Assembly: GCF_009908285.1 (NCBI RefSeq)
Contig: NZ_JAAARM010000002.1
Span: 124,001-188,000 of the forward strand
DNA length: 64,000 nucleotides
Reading direction: 5' to 3'
From: Pseudomonas sp. Fl4BN1
GTDB taxonomy: Bacteria; Pseudomonadota; Gammaproteobacteria; Pseudomonadales; Pseudomonadaceae
How positions within the stretch are numbered: position 1 is the first letter of the stretch; the number at the start of each line of letters is the position of its first letter. The notes under the pieces were generated by a model that did not search any database, was not told where the DNA came from, and was given only the letters and a program-made list of their open reading frames with translations. The position numbers were made by a program, and so were the translations under genes. This document shows positions 26,553 to 35,078 of this stretch, piece after piece.

Positions 26553-26608
26553 TTCGCCGGCAAGCCGGCTCCTACACAGGCCTGTGTAGGAGCCGGCTTG
26601 CCGGCGAA
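26553..26608. repeat. REPIN forming a 56-bp perfect palindrome
   Basis: The 28 bases from TTCGCCGGCAAGCC to CTACACAGG are followed immediately by their exact reverse complement, with no loop bases. It sits between convergent NRDE and ptsP genes and can act as a bidirectional transcript end. Confidence 0.92.
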
Positions 26609-26621
26609 GAAAGCACCTCGA

Positions 26622-28901
26622 TTAGAGGGTCTTGCTCGAAGCCGGGTTGATCATTCGTGCCAACCCGAGCTTCTTCAGCGCCAATTGCAGCGAGCTGTGG
26701 ATAACTTGCGGGTTGTCGATGGTCATCATCTCGGCCAGGAGTTCCTTGGCCTTGCTCAGGTTGATCTGACGCAGCATCCACTTCACTTTCGGCAAGTTGG
26801 TGGCGTTCATCGACAGGCTGTCAAAACCCATGGCCATCAACAGCACCGCTGCCGCCGGATCACCGGCCATCTCGCCACAGATACTCACCGGCTTGCCCTC
26901 GGCATGGGCATCGCGCACCACGTTCTGCAGGGCTTGCAACACAGCCGGGTGCAGGTAGTCGTAGAGATCGGCGACCCGCGGGTTGTTGCGGTCCACCGCC
27001 AGCAGGTATTGGGTCAGGTCGTTGGAGCCCACTGAAAGGAAGTCCACCTGCCGTGCCAGTTCCTTGGTCTGGTACACCGCCGCCGGAATCTCGATCATCA
27101 CCCCCACTGGAGGCATCGGCACGTCGGTGCCTTCATCGCGCACTTCGCCCCAGGCACGGTGGATCAGGTGCAGGGCCTCTTCCAGCTCATGGATACCGGA
27201 AATCATCGGCAGCAGGATGCGCAGGTTGTTCAGGCCTTCACTGGCCTTGAGCATGGCCCGGGCCTGCACCAGGAAGATCTCCGGGTGGTCGAGGGTTACG
27301 CGGATACCGCGCCAGCCCAGGAACGGGTTGTCTTCCTTGATCGGGAAATACGACAGCGACTTGTCGCCACCGATATCCAGGCTACGCATGGTCACTGGCT
27401 GCGGATGAAAAGCCGCCAGTTGTTCGCGATAGATCGCCAGCTGCTCTTTCTCGCTGGGGAAACGCTGGTTGATCATGAACGGCACTTCGGTGCGGTACAG
27501 CCCGACGCCCTCGGCCCCGCGCTTCTGCGCCCGAGCCACATCGGCCAGCAAGCCGGTGTTGACCCACAGCGGCATACGGTGGCCGTCCAGGGTCACGCAG
27601 GGCAGATCACGCAGCGCGTCCAGGCCCTGGGCCAGTTGCCGCTCTTCTTCCACCACATCGGCGAATTGCTTGCGCAGCACGTCGCTGGGGTTGGTGTAGA
27701 CCTCGCCGTGGTAGCCATCGACGATCATCTGGATGCCGTCGACCTTGGAGTACGGCAGGTCGACCAGGCCCATGACCGTCGGGATGCCCATGGCCCGGGC
27801 CAGGATCGCCACGTGGGAGTTGCCCGAACCCAGTACCGAGACCAACCCCACCAGCTTGCCTTCCGGCACTTCGCCAAGCATGGCCGGGGTCAGCTCTTCA
27901 CTGACCAGGATGGTGTTGTCGGGGTAGACCAGGGTCTGCTGGCGCTCTTCCTGCAGATAGGCCAGGAGCCGGCGCCCCAGGTCCTTGACGTCCGACGCAC
28001 GCTCACGCAGGTAGGCGTCGTCCATCAGTTCAAAACGGTTGACGTGATCGGTGACCACCTGGCGCAACGCGCCCTGGGCCCATTGCCCGGTCTTGATCAC
28101 GGTTTTCACTTCGCTGCCCAGGGAGGCGTCGTCGAGCATCATCAGGTAGACGTCGAACAGCGCGCGCTCTTCCGGGCGCAGTTGGGTAGCGAGTTTTTCC
28201 GACAGCGCCCGCATATCGGCGCGCACCCCTTCCAGGGCGGTCTTGAACAGCCCCAGCTCGGCGTCGATGTCGGTGATGTATTTGTCCGGCACCACGTCCA
28301 GGTCGGCCGGCGGCAACATCACCACCGCACTGCCTACCGCGGCACCGGGGGAGCCCGGCACACCAACGAACTTGGCCTCCTGGATACCCTTGCCCTGGCG
28401 CCCCAGGCCGCGGATCGAGCCGGTGGCCTCGGCATGGGCAATTACCCCGGCCAGTTGCGCGCTCATGGTCACCAGGAAGGCTTCTTCGCCCTCGTCGAAC
28501 TGACGACGCTCCTTCTGCTGGATGACCAGAACGCCGACTACGCGGCGGTGGTGAATGATCGGGGCGCCGAGGAACGAGGCGTAGCGCTCTTCACCGGTTT
28601 CAGCAAAGTAGCGGTAGCGCGGGTGATCGGCAGCGTTTTCCAGGTTGAGGGGTTCTTCCCGGGTGCCCACCAGGCCTACCAGGCCTTCGTTGGGGGCCAT
28701 GCTGACCTTGCCGATGGAGCGCTTGTTCAAGCCCTCGGTGGCCATCAGCACGAAGCGGTTGGTTTCCGGGTCCAGCAGATAGACCGAGCAGACCTGGCTG
28801 CCCATGGCCTCTTTGACGCGCAATACAATAATCCCCAACGCCGCCTTGAGATCCTTGGCGGAGTTAACTTCCTGGACGATCTTGCGCAGCGTATTGAGCA
28901 T
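26622..28901 (-). CDS. ptsP: PEP-protein phosphotransferase PtsP (enzyme I-Ntr)
   Basis: 759 residues. An N-terminal GAF domain (about 1-165) is followed by the enzyme I core. The phosphorylated His363 lies in GSGNSHVAILARAMG, and the PEP-binding half carries GVGLYRTE, ILLPMISG and SVGSNDLTQY. It starts the regulatory phosphorelay PtsP-PtsO-PtsN, which signals nitrogen/carbon status rather than sugar transport. It lies 22 bases after rppH on the same strand, a conserved gammaproteobacterial pair. Confidence 0.95.
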   Translation of the reverse strand: MLNTLRKIVQEVNSAKDLKAALGIIVLRVKEAMGSQVCSVYLLDPETNRFVLMATEGLNKRSIGKVSMAPNEGLVGLVGTREEPLNLENAADHPRYRYFAETGEERYASFLGAPIIHHRRVVGVLVIQQKERRQFDEGEEAFLVTMSAQLAGVIAHAEATGSIRGLGRQGKGIQEAKFVGVPGSPGAAVGSAVVMLPPADLDVVPDKYITDIDAELGLFKTALEGVRADMRALSEKLATQLRPEERALFDVYLMMLDDASLGSEVKTVIKTGQWAQGALRQVVTDHVNRFELMDDAYLRERASDVKDLGRRLLAYLQEERQQTLVYPDNTILVSEELTPAMLGEVPEGKLVGLVSVLGSGNSHVAILARAMGIPTVMGLVDLPYSKVDGIQMIVDGYHGEVYTNPSDVLRKQFADVVEEERQLAQGLDALRDLPCVTLDGHRMPLWVNTGLLADVARAQKRGAEGVGLYRTEVPFMINQRFPSEKEQLAIYREQLAAFHPQPVTMRSLDIGGDKSLSYFPIKEDNPFLGWRGIRVTLDHPEIFLVQARAMLKASEGLNNLRILLPMISGIHELEEALHLIHRAWGEVRDEGTDVPMPPVGVMIEIPAAVYQTKELARQVDFLSVGSNDLTQYLLAVDRNNPRVADLYDYLHPAVLQALQNVVRDAHAEGKPVSICGEMAGDPAAAVLLMAMGFDSLSMNATNLPKVKWMLRQINLSKAKELLAEMMTIDNPQVIHSSLQLALKKLGLARMINPASSKTL

Positions 28902-28923
28902 GGCTCGGGGTCGAACTCCGTCG

Positions 28924-29403
28924 TCAGTCGCGCACTAAAAGGCGCGGGGCAAGCTCTTTGAGAGCGCGGCGATACACTTCGCGCTTGAATGTCACCACCT
29001 GGCCCAACGGATACCAATAACTGACCCAGCGCCAGCCATCGAATTCCGGTTTACCGGTCAAATCCATCCGCACCCGCTGCTCGTTGGAGATCAGGCGCAG
29101 GAGAAACCATTTCTGTTTCTGGCCGATGCACAGCGGCTGGCTGTGGGTCCTGACCAGACGCTGCGGCAAACGATAGCGCAACCAGCCCCGGGTGCAGGCG
29201 AGAATTTGCACATCTTCGCGCTCCAGACCCACTTCTTCGTTCAACTCGCGGTACAAGGCGTCTTCCGGCGTCTCGTCGGGGTTGATGCCCCCTTGAGGAA
29301 ACTGCCAAGCGTCTTGATTGATACGGCGAGCCCATAGCACCTGTCCGGCATCATTGGTCAGAATGATCCCGACATTGGGGCGGAAACCATCGGGGTCGAT
29401 CAC
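28924..29403 (-). CDS. rppH: RNA pyrophosphohydrolase (Nudix)
   Basis: 159 residues from the GTG at 29403 ([10 protein letters not shown]), with GAGG 9 bases upstream; a longer ATG-started frame upstream lacks homology-like features. The Nudix box at residues 38-60 carries GGINPDE, the REL, and EEVGL. RppH converts 5'-triphosphate (or diphosphate) mRNA ends to monophosphate to trigger RNase E decay. Forms an operon with ptsP. Confidence 0.95.
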   Translation of the reverse strand: MIDPDGFRPNVGIILTNDAGQVLWARRINQDAWQFPQGGINPDETPEDALYRELNEEVGLEREDVQILACTRGWLRYRLPQRLVRTHSQPLCIGQKQKWFLLRLISNEQRVRMDLTGKPEFDGWRWVSYWYPLGQVVTFKREVYRRALKELAPRLLVRD

Positions 29404-29547
29404 GGCTACAACCTCGCAAACGCATGTCGCCGCATTGTTCCACAAAGCTTGGGAATGCAGCAACGAGGCTGCTCAGCTTATGTGCACTCTTGTGAAAAGA
29501 CCGTATTCTGGGCCCCTTTCTCCGTGACTTTTCAGCGAGTAACTGCA

Positions 29548-30204
29548 ATGCGCCTGGCTTTATTCGACTTGGACAACACGCTTTTGGGCGGCGACAGCGA
29601 CCACGCCTGGGGCGACTACCTGTGTGAACGGGGCTTCCTCGATCCCATCGCCTACAAGACCCGCAATGACGAGTTCTACCAGGACTACCTGGCCGGCAAG
29701 CTCGACAACGCTGCCTACCTGAACTTCTGCCTGGAAATCCTCGGCCGCACCGAAATGGCCGTGCTCGAACAATGGCACAGCGACTACATGCGCGACTGCA
29801 TCGAGCCGATTGTCCTGCCCAAGGCCCTGGCACTGCTGGCCAAGCACCGTGATGCCGGCGACAAGCTGGTGATCATTACCGCTACCAACCGCTTCGTCAC
29901 TGCACCGATTGCCGAGCGCCTGGGGGTCGAAACCCTGATCGCCACCGAATGCGAAATGCACGACGGCCGCTACACCGGGCGCAGCACCGACGTGCCGTGC
30001 TTTCGCGAAGGCAAGGTCACTCGTCTCAAGCGCTGGCTGGAGGAAACCGGACATAGCCTGGAGGACAGCTACTTCTACAGCGACTCGATGAACGACCTGC
30101 CGCTGCTGGAGCAAGTGACCACCGCGGTGGCCGTCGATCCTGACCCGAACCTGCAAGCTGAAGCACACAAGCGCGGCTGGCAGGTGATCACCCTGCGCAA
30201 TTAA
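29548..30204 (+). CDS. HAD-IB phosphatase, probable histidinol-phosphatase
   Basis: 218 residues from the ATG at 29548. HAD motifs: nucleophile DLDNT (Asp7, Asp9), Thr in IITATN, Lys in [11 protein letters not shown], and SDSMNDLP. This is the SerB-like HAD-IB family. The gene occupies the position, next to rppH-ptsP, of P. aeruginosa PA0335, which I recall being identified as the missing histidinol-phosphate phosphatase of Pseudomonas. The assignment to histidine biosynthesis rests on that positional and family match. It is divergent from rppH with a 144-base shared promoter region. Confidence 0.75.
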   Translation: MRLALFDLDNTLLGGDSDHAWGDYLCERGFLDPIAYKTRNDEFYQDYLAGKLDNAAYLNFCLEILGRTEMAVLEQWHSDYMRDCIEPIVLPKALALLAKHRDAGDKLVIITATNRFVTAPIAERLGVETLIATECEMHDGRYTGRSTDVPCFREGKVTRLKRWLEETGHSLEDSYFYSDSMNDLPLLEQVTTAVAVDPDPNLQAEAHKRGWQVITLRN

Positions 30205-30209
30205 GCAGG

Positions 30210-30262
30210 TCTCCGGCAAGCTGGCTCCTACAGGTTGTTGCAGGAGCTGGCTTGTCAGCGAA
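30210..30262. repeat. Degenerate REPIN
   Basis: TCCGGCAAGCTGGCTCCTACA faces TGCAGGAGCTGGCTTGTCAGCGAAG with several mismatches from the local consensus, between convergent genes. It looks like a decaying copy. Confidence 0.7.
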
Positions 30263-30277
30263 GAGGCTGAGCCGACC

Positions 30278-30745
30278 CTAAGCCGGCTTGGCCACCATCA
30301 AATAGAAAATCGCCATGAAGGCCAGAAACGCCGGCCACCCCAAGGCGAACCACCAACGCATATACAGACCTGCCTGCAACGGCATCGGCGTCCCATCCCG
30401 CAACGCCTGCTCAGCCATCTTGTGCACGCGAATCTGCAACCAGACCACCGGCAACCAGCACAGCCCCGCCAGCACGTAGAGCCCCAGGCTCCACATCAGC
30501 CAGGCTTGCTGGATCGGCCAGCCCGCCAGATGCACCAGCCCCAGCCCGCTCAGCGGCTGGAACACCGCGGTGGTGGCAGTAAAAGCCCAATCGGCGAACA
30601 CCAGGTGCTTGAAGGTCACGGCTATCACTTCCAGCTTGCCGCTGCGCCACGCCCGCAGCGCGTAGTAAGCCGAGCCCGCACCCAGACCGAAGAGAATGGT
30701 CGAGGACAGGATATGCAGGGTTTTCAACAGCAGATAAGCGCTCAT
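30278..30745 (-). CDS. DUF2269 integral membrane protein (first copy)
   Basis: 155 residues from the ATG at 30745, which overlaps the upstream stop as ATGA. Four to five membrane segments. Conserved with the second copy at 32024-32452 are a histidine in the first segment (LKTLHIL) and another in VHLAGWP before the third. The LK-x-LH-I pattern recalls HemJ-like membrane proteins whose first-helix His binds heme; that is my inference. It is the last gene of a run ilvA, DUF2269, SDR-DoxX, DUF2269. Confidence 0.78.
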   Translation of the reverse strand: MSAYLLLKTLHILSSTILFGLGAGSAYYALRAWRSGKLEVIAVTFKHLVFADWAFTATTAVFQPLSGLGLVHLAGWPIQQAWLMWSLGLYVLAGLCWLPVVWLQIRVHKMAEQALRDGTPMPLQAGLYMRWWFALGWPAFLAFMAIFYLMVAKPA

Positions 30746-31998
30746 CGGCGAGGTTCGGTCCACAACAGCCAAAGGGTCGCCACCATCAACACCAGGTTCT
30801 TGGCTACGGCGGCATAAGGGTCAAACCAGAAATGCGGCAGGATCAGGCTGATGATCAGGGTGTAGCCGAACATCAGCAGCAGTTGCGCCTGCAGGGCTCG
30901 CCGACGCCAACGCCGCAGCAGCAGGCCGATACCCAGAACGGCATCACACAGTGATCCACCGATCACCGCCAACACCGCCCAAACGCCTTGCACCCCGGCC
31001 TCGGCCATGATCCGCAGGCCCCAGTCGTAGCCAGGGCCGATGCACACCAGCGCGGTACCCAACCAGATCAGCACCATGACCGCCAGCAGCAATGGCCGCA
31101 GGGCCAATTGAACGCTTTGCGCTGCCTGCGGCCAGTCTTGCAGGCGTGTTGCCAGGGGCGCCGCGTGATATCCGCAGACTGCTGCCAGCACCTCGGGAGA
31201 CGCCAGACTATCCCGCCGGGCCATGCTCAGGGTTTGGCAGTTCAGTGCTCTCCAACCCAAGCGATCACCCACCTCGCTCACCGACGTCAACAAGGCTGAG
31301 GGGAGCTGGAAATAACGCGCCGGGGCCCAGCCTTGAGCCGCGCGCAGGTGATCCAGTAACTGCGCCATGGTCATCCGCTCAGGCCCCACCAAAGGCAGCA
31401 CCATGGATTCTTGCGGCCACTGCCTGAGCAGGGCCAATACGGCCGCACACAGATCATCCACATGCAAGGGCTGAATCTGCGCCTTGGAGGACAACAACGG
31501 GATCAGCGGCCAGGGCGACAGGCGTGCCAGCCAACGACTGCTGGCCCCGCCGGCGCCAAGCACCAGCGATGGACGCAACACCACCGCCGGGATATTCAGG
31601 CGCAGCAGGTAATCATCCGCAGCCGCCTTGCTCGCCAGGAATGGCACATCTGGCTGGGCCCCTGCGCCCAAGGCAGAAATCTGCAGCACTGGCACACCCC
31701 GGACCGCAGCCAGGTCGAACAGCGCACGAGTGCCCAGATCCTGAGTCAGGGTCAGCGATGGCGCGTCGCTGCTCAACAACCCGGCGGCGTTGATCAGCAG
31801 GTCGGTATCGGCAGGTAAGACAAAGGGCTGTGATTCAAGCCCCAGACGATCAAGATCCAGTGACAGCCATTCCACTCCCGGCAAGCTCCGGGACTGTGGA
31901 TAACGACTGGTGGCGATCAACTGATGACCGGCGGCGTGCAACGCCGCCAGCAGATGGCGGCCGACAAACCCTGTGGCCCCCACCAGAACAACCTTCAT
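30742..31998 (-). CDS. SDR-type NAD(P)-binding protein fused to a DoxX-like membrane domain
   Basis: 418 residues. Residues 1 to about 285 form an atypical short-chain dehydrogenase/NmrA-like Rossmann domain with GATGFVG (7-13) and no canonical YxxxK. The remainder has four membrane segments of the DoxX-like kind (from LRPLLLAVMVLIW onward). The arrangement suggests a nucleotide-dependent redox or sensing unit tethered to the membrane. Flanked on both sides by DUF2269 genes and overlapping one by 4 bases. No substrate can be proposed from sequence. Confidence 0.8.
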   Translation of the reverse strand: MKVVLVGATGFVGRHLLAALHAAGHQLIATSRYPQSRSLPGVEWLSLDLDRLGLESQPFVLPADTDLLINAAGLLSSDAPSLTLTQDLGTRALFDLAAVRGVPVLQISALGAGAQPDVPFLASKAAADDYLLRLNIPAVVLRPSLVLGAGGASSRWLARLSPWPLIPLLSSKAQIQPLHVDDLCAAVLALLRQWPQESMVLPLVGPERMTMAQLLDHLRAAQGWAPARYFQLPSALLTSVSEVGDRLGWRALNCQTLSMARRDSLASPEVLAAVCGYHAAPLATRLQDWPQAAQSVQLALRPLLLAVMVLIWLGTALVCIGPGYDWGLRIMAEAGVQGVWAVLAVIGGSLCDAVLGIGLLLRRWRRRALQAQLLLMFGYTLIISLILPHFWFDPYAAVAKNLVLMVATLWLLWTEPRR

Positions 31999-32023
31999 GA
32001 CAATCCTTAGAATTTACGCCGGG

Positions 32024-32452
32024 TCAGACCGGCTTGGCGCCCATGAGGCCGGCAATGGCCACAAAACACACGACGCTGAAGACGGCCAGCACCAGGGTGA
32101 AGGTCAAACCACTGGCGGCCTTGGCCACCCGCAGGCGATTGAGCCGCACCATGAGCCATAACCAAGCCAGGGCACCCAGGGTGTAAAGCACACTGGAAGC
32201 CAGGATCCAGGTCTGCCCCAGCGGCCAGCCCACCAGGTGCACCATCCACCAGCCAGTAAACGGCAGGCTCAGCAAGCCGAGCGCCAGCAGCAGCCAGCCG
32301 AACAGCCCCGGACGATGCAAGATCCGGCTGTATACCGTCGCATCACCCTGGCGGCGCAAGCGCCAAACCCAGATCGCCAGCCCCAACGCACTGCCTAGCA
32401 GCAGCACGGTGGCCAGCATATGAAGGGTCTTCAGCGTGGTCAGTGTTTCCAT
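32024..32452 (-). CDS. DUF2269 integral membrane protein (second copy)
   Basis: 142 residues, four predicted membrane segments. Shares the layout of the protein at 30278-30745: LKTLHML in helix 1, VHLVGWP before helix 3, and a following W-rich helix. AAGGAAG precedes the ATG. It begins 40 bases after the ilvA stop with no terminator visible between, so read-through from ilvA is likely. Confidence 0.78.
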   Translation of the reverse strand: METLTTLKTLHMLATVLLLGSALGLAIWVWRLRRQGDATVYSRILHRPGLFGWLLLALGLLSLPFTGWWMVHLVGWPLGQTWILASSVLYTLGALAWLWLMVRLNRLRVAKAASGLTFTLVLAVFSVVCFVAIAGLMGAKPV

Positions 32453-32492
32453 GTTTTCGCTTCCTTAAGGCTTCGATCCTCAGCGTAGTCGT

Positions 32493-34007
32493 TCAACCGA
32501 GGAACAACTGATACGCCGGGTTATCGCTTTCATCCCAGTATGGATAGCCGATCTGCTCCAGGGCCGCCGGCACCAGATGACGCTCATCGGCCGGCACTTG
32601 CAGGCCGGCGACCACCCGGCCATCTGCCGCGCCGTGGTTACGGTAATGGAACATCGAGATGTTCCAGCGCCCACCCAGCTTGTTGAGGAAGTTGAACAGG
32701 GCCCCCGGACGCTCCGGGAACTCGAAACGCAGCACCACTTCGTCGCTGACCTTCTCCGCGTGGCCGCCGACCATATAGCGGATGTGCAGCTTGGCCAACT
32801 CGTTGTCGGTCAGGTCGATCACCGGGAAACCCTGCTCGGTCAGACTGGCGATCAAGGCACTGCGCGGATCGTTTTCCGGGTGGGTCTGCACGCCAACGAA
32901 AATATGGGCCTCGCTACCGGTGTTGTAGCGGTAGTTGAACTCGGTAATCTGGCGCTTGCCCACGGCCTCGCAGAACGCCTTGAAGCTGCCGGGCTTCTCG
33001 GGAATGGTTACGGCGATGATGGCTTCACGGCCCTCACCCAACTCGGCGCGCTCGGCCACATGGCGCAGGCGATCGAAGTTGACGTTGGCGCCGGAGTCGA
33101 TGGCCACCAGGGTCTGCCCGGTGATGCCGCGCTGCTCGACATACTTCTTGATCCCGGCCACACCCAAGGCGCCGGCAGGCTCGGTGATCGAGCGGGTATC
33201 GTCGTAGATATCCTTGATCGCCGCGCAGATCTCGTCGGTGCTGACGGTGATCACTTCATCGACGTAATCCTTGCAGATATCGAAGGTGTGCTGGCCGATC
33301 TGCGCCACCGCCACCCCGTCGGCGAAGATACCCACGGTCGGCAGCACCACTCGCTCGCCTGCGGCCATGGCCGCTTGCAGGCAGTTGGAGTCATCCGGCT
33401 CGACACCGATGATCTTGATCTCAGGACGCAGGTACTTCACGTAGGCGGCGATGCCAGCGATCAGCCCGCCGCCGCCCACCGGAACGAAAATCGCATCCAG
33501 CGGCCCCGGGTGCTGACGCAGAATCTCCATGGCCACCGTACCCTGCCCGGCAATGGTGTGAGGATCATCGTAGGGGTGGATATAGACGTAGCCTTTTTCG
33601 TCCACCAGCTTCAGCGAGTAGGCCAGCGCTTCCGGAAAAGTGTCGCCGTGCAGCAACACTTTGCCGCCACGCGAACGCACGCCTTCGACCTTGATCTCCG
33701 GAGTGGTCTTGGGCATCACGATAGTCGCCTTGACCCCCAACACCTTGGCCGCCAGGGCCAGGCCCTGGGCATGATTGCCCGCCGATGCAGTGACCACGCC
33801 ACGGGCGCGCTCGGCCTCGGTGAGCTGGGTCAGTTTGTTGTAGGCGCCGCGAATCTTGAACGAGAACACCGGCTGCAAGTCTTCACGCTTGAGCCAGATC
33901 TGATTGCCCAGCCGCTCGGAGAGCTGGCGGGCAGTCTGCAATGGGGTTTCTACGGCAACGTCATAAACGCGCGAGGTGAGGATTTTCTTAACGTACTGTT
34001 CGAGCAT
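32493..34007 (-). CDS. ilvA: Threonine ammonia-lyase, biosynthetic
   Basis: 504 residues. PLP enzyme making 2-oxobutanoate for isoleucine. Lys51 in FSFKIRGAYNK binds PLP, the SAGNHAQG and GGGGL loops hold the cofactor, and residues from about 330 form two ACT-like domains for isoleucine/valine control, which distinguishes the biosynthetic from the short catabolic form. Feeds the same pathway as ilvD at the left edge. Divergent from rpiA. Confidence 0.95.
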   Translation of the reverse strand: MLEQYVKKILTSRVYDVAVETPLQTARQLSERLGNQIWLKREDLQPVFSFKIRGAYNKLTQLTEAERARGVVTASAGNHAQGLALAAKVLGVKATIVMPKTTPEIKVEGVRSRGGKVLLHGDTFPEALAYSLKLVDEKGYVYIHPYDDPHTIAGQGTVAMEILRQHPGPLDAIFVPVGGGGLIAGIAAYVKYLRPEIKIIGVEPDDSNCLQAAMAAGERVVLPTVGIFADGVAVAQIGQHTFDICKDYVDEVITVSTDEICAAIKDIYDDTRSITEPAGALGVAGIKKYVEQRGITGQTLVAIDSGANVNFDRLRHVAERAELGEGREAIIAVTIPEKPGSFKAFCEAVGKRQITEFNYRYNTGSEAHIFVGVQTHPENDPRSALIASLTEQGFPVIDLTDNELAKLHIRYMVGGHAEKVSDEVVLRFEFPERPGALFNFLNKLGGRWNISMFHYRNHGAADGRVVAGLQVPADERHLVPAALEQIGYPYWDESDNPAYQLFLG

Positions 34008-34164
34008 CGGAAAGCATCACTGGGCGGGTTGGGCAGGGCCAGGGAGTCTAACCCAGCGTTTGCCCGGGCGACCACACGAATCCAGAGGTTTTAGCCGCCC
34101 CCTGGCCTGCCTCCCTTCACGCCGCACACGCCCCGCCACTCCCGGCCGATTAGCCAAACGGGCA

Positions 34165-34193
34165 ATGACCTGACTTGCGACGGCGCCTATAAT
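34165..34193 (+). promoter_or_regulatory. Candidate sigma-70 promoter of rpiA
   Basis: ATGACC and a perfect TATAAT are 17 bases apart. Transcription would begin near 34200, directly at the left end of the MITE-like element, which therefore forms most of the rpiA leader. Confidence 0.6.
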
Positions 34194-34203
34194 GCCGGCC
34201 TTT

Positions 34204-34343
34204 GCAGACTGTGTGAAAACGTCGCGAGTGAAGGCAAGACAAGGCAAAAACAGGGAGGAAGCGGAGTTTAGTGGCCTAAATGAGCATTCCGAGCCTGCTT
34301 TTAACGCCTTATTGTCGAACGCAGCAGTTTTCACACAGCCTGC
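34204..34343. mobile_element. MITE-like element, 140 bp, in the rpiA leader
   Basis: GCAGACTGTGTGAAAAC at the left and GTTTTCACACAGCCTGC at the right are inverted repeats matching 16 of 17. A TTT lies on each outer side and could be a 3-base target duplication. The interior has no coding capacity for a transposase. The rpiA ribosome site and ATG begin about 25 bases after the right end. Confidence 0.7.
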
Positions 34344-34375
34344 TTTGTGCCCCCCTTGCCCGCTTCGGAGCCCGC

Positions 34376-35047
34376 ATGACCCAGGATCAACTCAAACAGG
34401 CAGTCGCCCAGGCCGCCGTCGACCTTATCCTCCCGAAACTCGATGACAAGAGCATCGTCGGGGTCGGCACCGGCTCTACCGCCAACTGCTTCATCGACGC
34501 CCTGGCCCTGCACAAAGGCGCATTCGACGGCGCAGTCGCCAGCTCCGAAGCCACCGCCGCGCGCCTCAAGGGCCATGGGATTCCGGTGTATGAGCTCAAC
34601 ACCGTCAGCGACCTGGAGTTCTACATCGACGGCGCCGACGAGAGCGACGAGCACCTGAACCTGATCAAAGGCGGCGGCGCCGCCCTGACCCGGGAAAAGA
34701 TTGTCGCCGCCGTGGCCAAGACCTTCATCTGCATCGCCGACGCCAGCAAGCTGGTACCGGTACTGGGCAACTTCCCACTGCCCGTGGAAGTGATTCCCAT
34801 GGCCCGTAGCCACGTGGCCCGTGAGCTGGTGAAATTGGGCGGCGATCCGGTGTATCGCGAAGGTGTAACCACCGACAACGGCAACATCATCCTCGATGTG
34901 TACAACATGCAGATCACCAACCCGGTGGAGCTGGAAAGCCAGATCAATGCCATTGTCGGCGTGGTCACCAACGGCCTGTTCGCTGCGCGTCCTGCGGACG
35001 TGTTGCTGCTGGGCACTGCCGAAGGCGTGAAGACCCTCAAGGCCTGA
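34376..35047 (+). CDS. rpiA: Ribose-5-phosphate isomerase A
   Basis: 223 residues from the ATG at 34376 with GGAG upstream. Interconverts ribose-5-phosphate and ribulose-5-phosphate in the pentose phosphate pathway. Family motifs GTGSTA, SSEAT, DGADE and [11 protein letters not shown] (catalytic Glu) are all present. Divergent ilvA-rpiA is a conserved Pseudomonas arrangement. Confidence 0.96.
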   Translation: MTQDQLKQAVAQAAVDLILPKLDDKSIVGVGTGSTANCFIDALALHKGAFDGAVASSEATAARLKGHGIPVYELNTVSDLEFYIDGADESDEHLNLIKGGGAALTREKIVAAVAKTFICIADASKLVPVLGNFPLPVEVIPMARSHVARELVKLGGDPVYREGVTTDNGNIILDVYNMQITNPVELESQINAIVGVVTNGLFAARPADVLLLGTAEGVKTLKA

Positions 35048-35078
35048 GGCTGTCTGTCACCCCGGCCTGCACAAGCCG

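Noticed and set aside
27159-28961. 600-codon open frame on the plus strand
   Set aside because: Antisense to ptsP, with no recognisable motif and His/Gln/Val/Gly-rich composition typical of antisense frames.
34204-34343. Riboswitch or attenuator in the rpiA leader
   Set aside because: The inverted ends and lack of any leader-peptide or aptamer pattern fit a small mobile element better.
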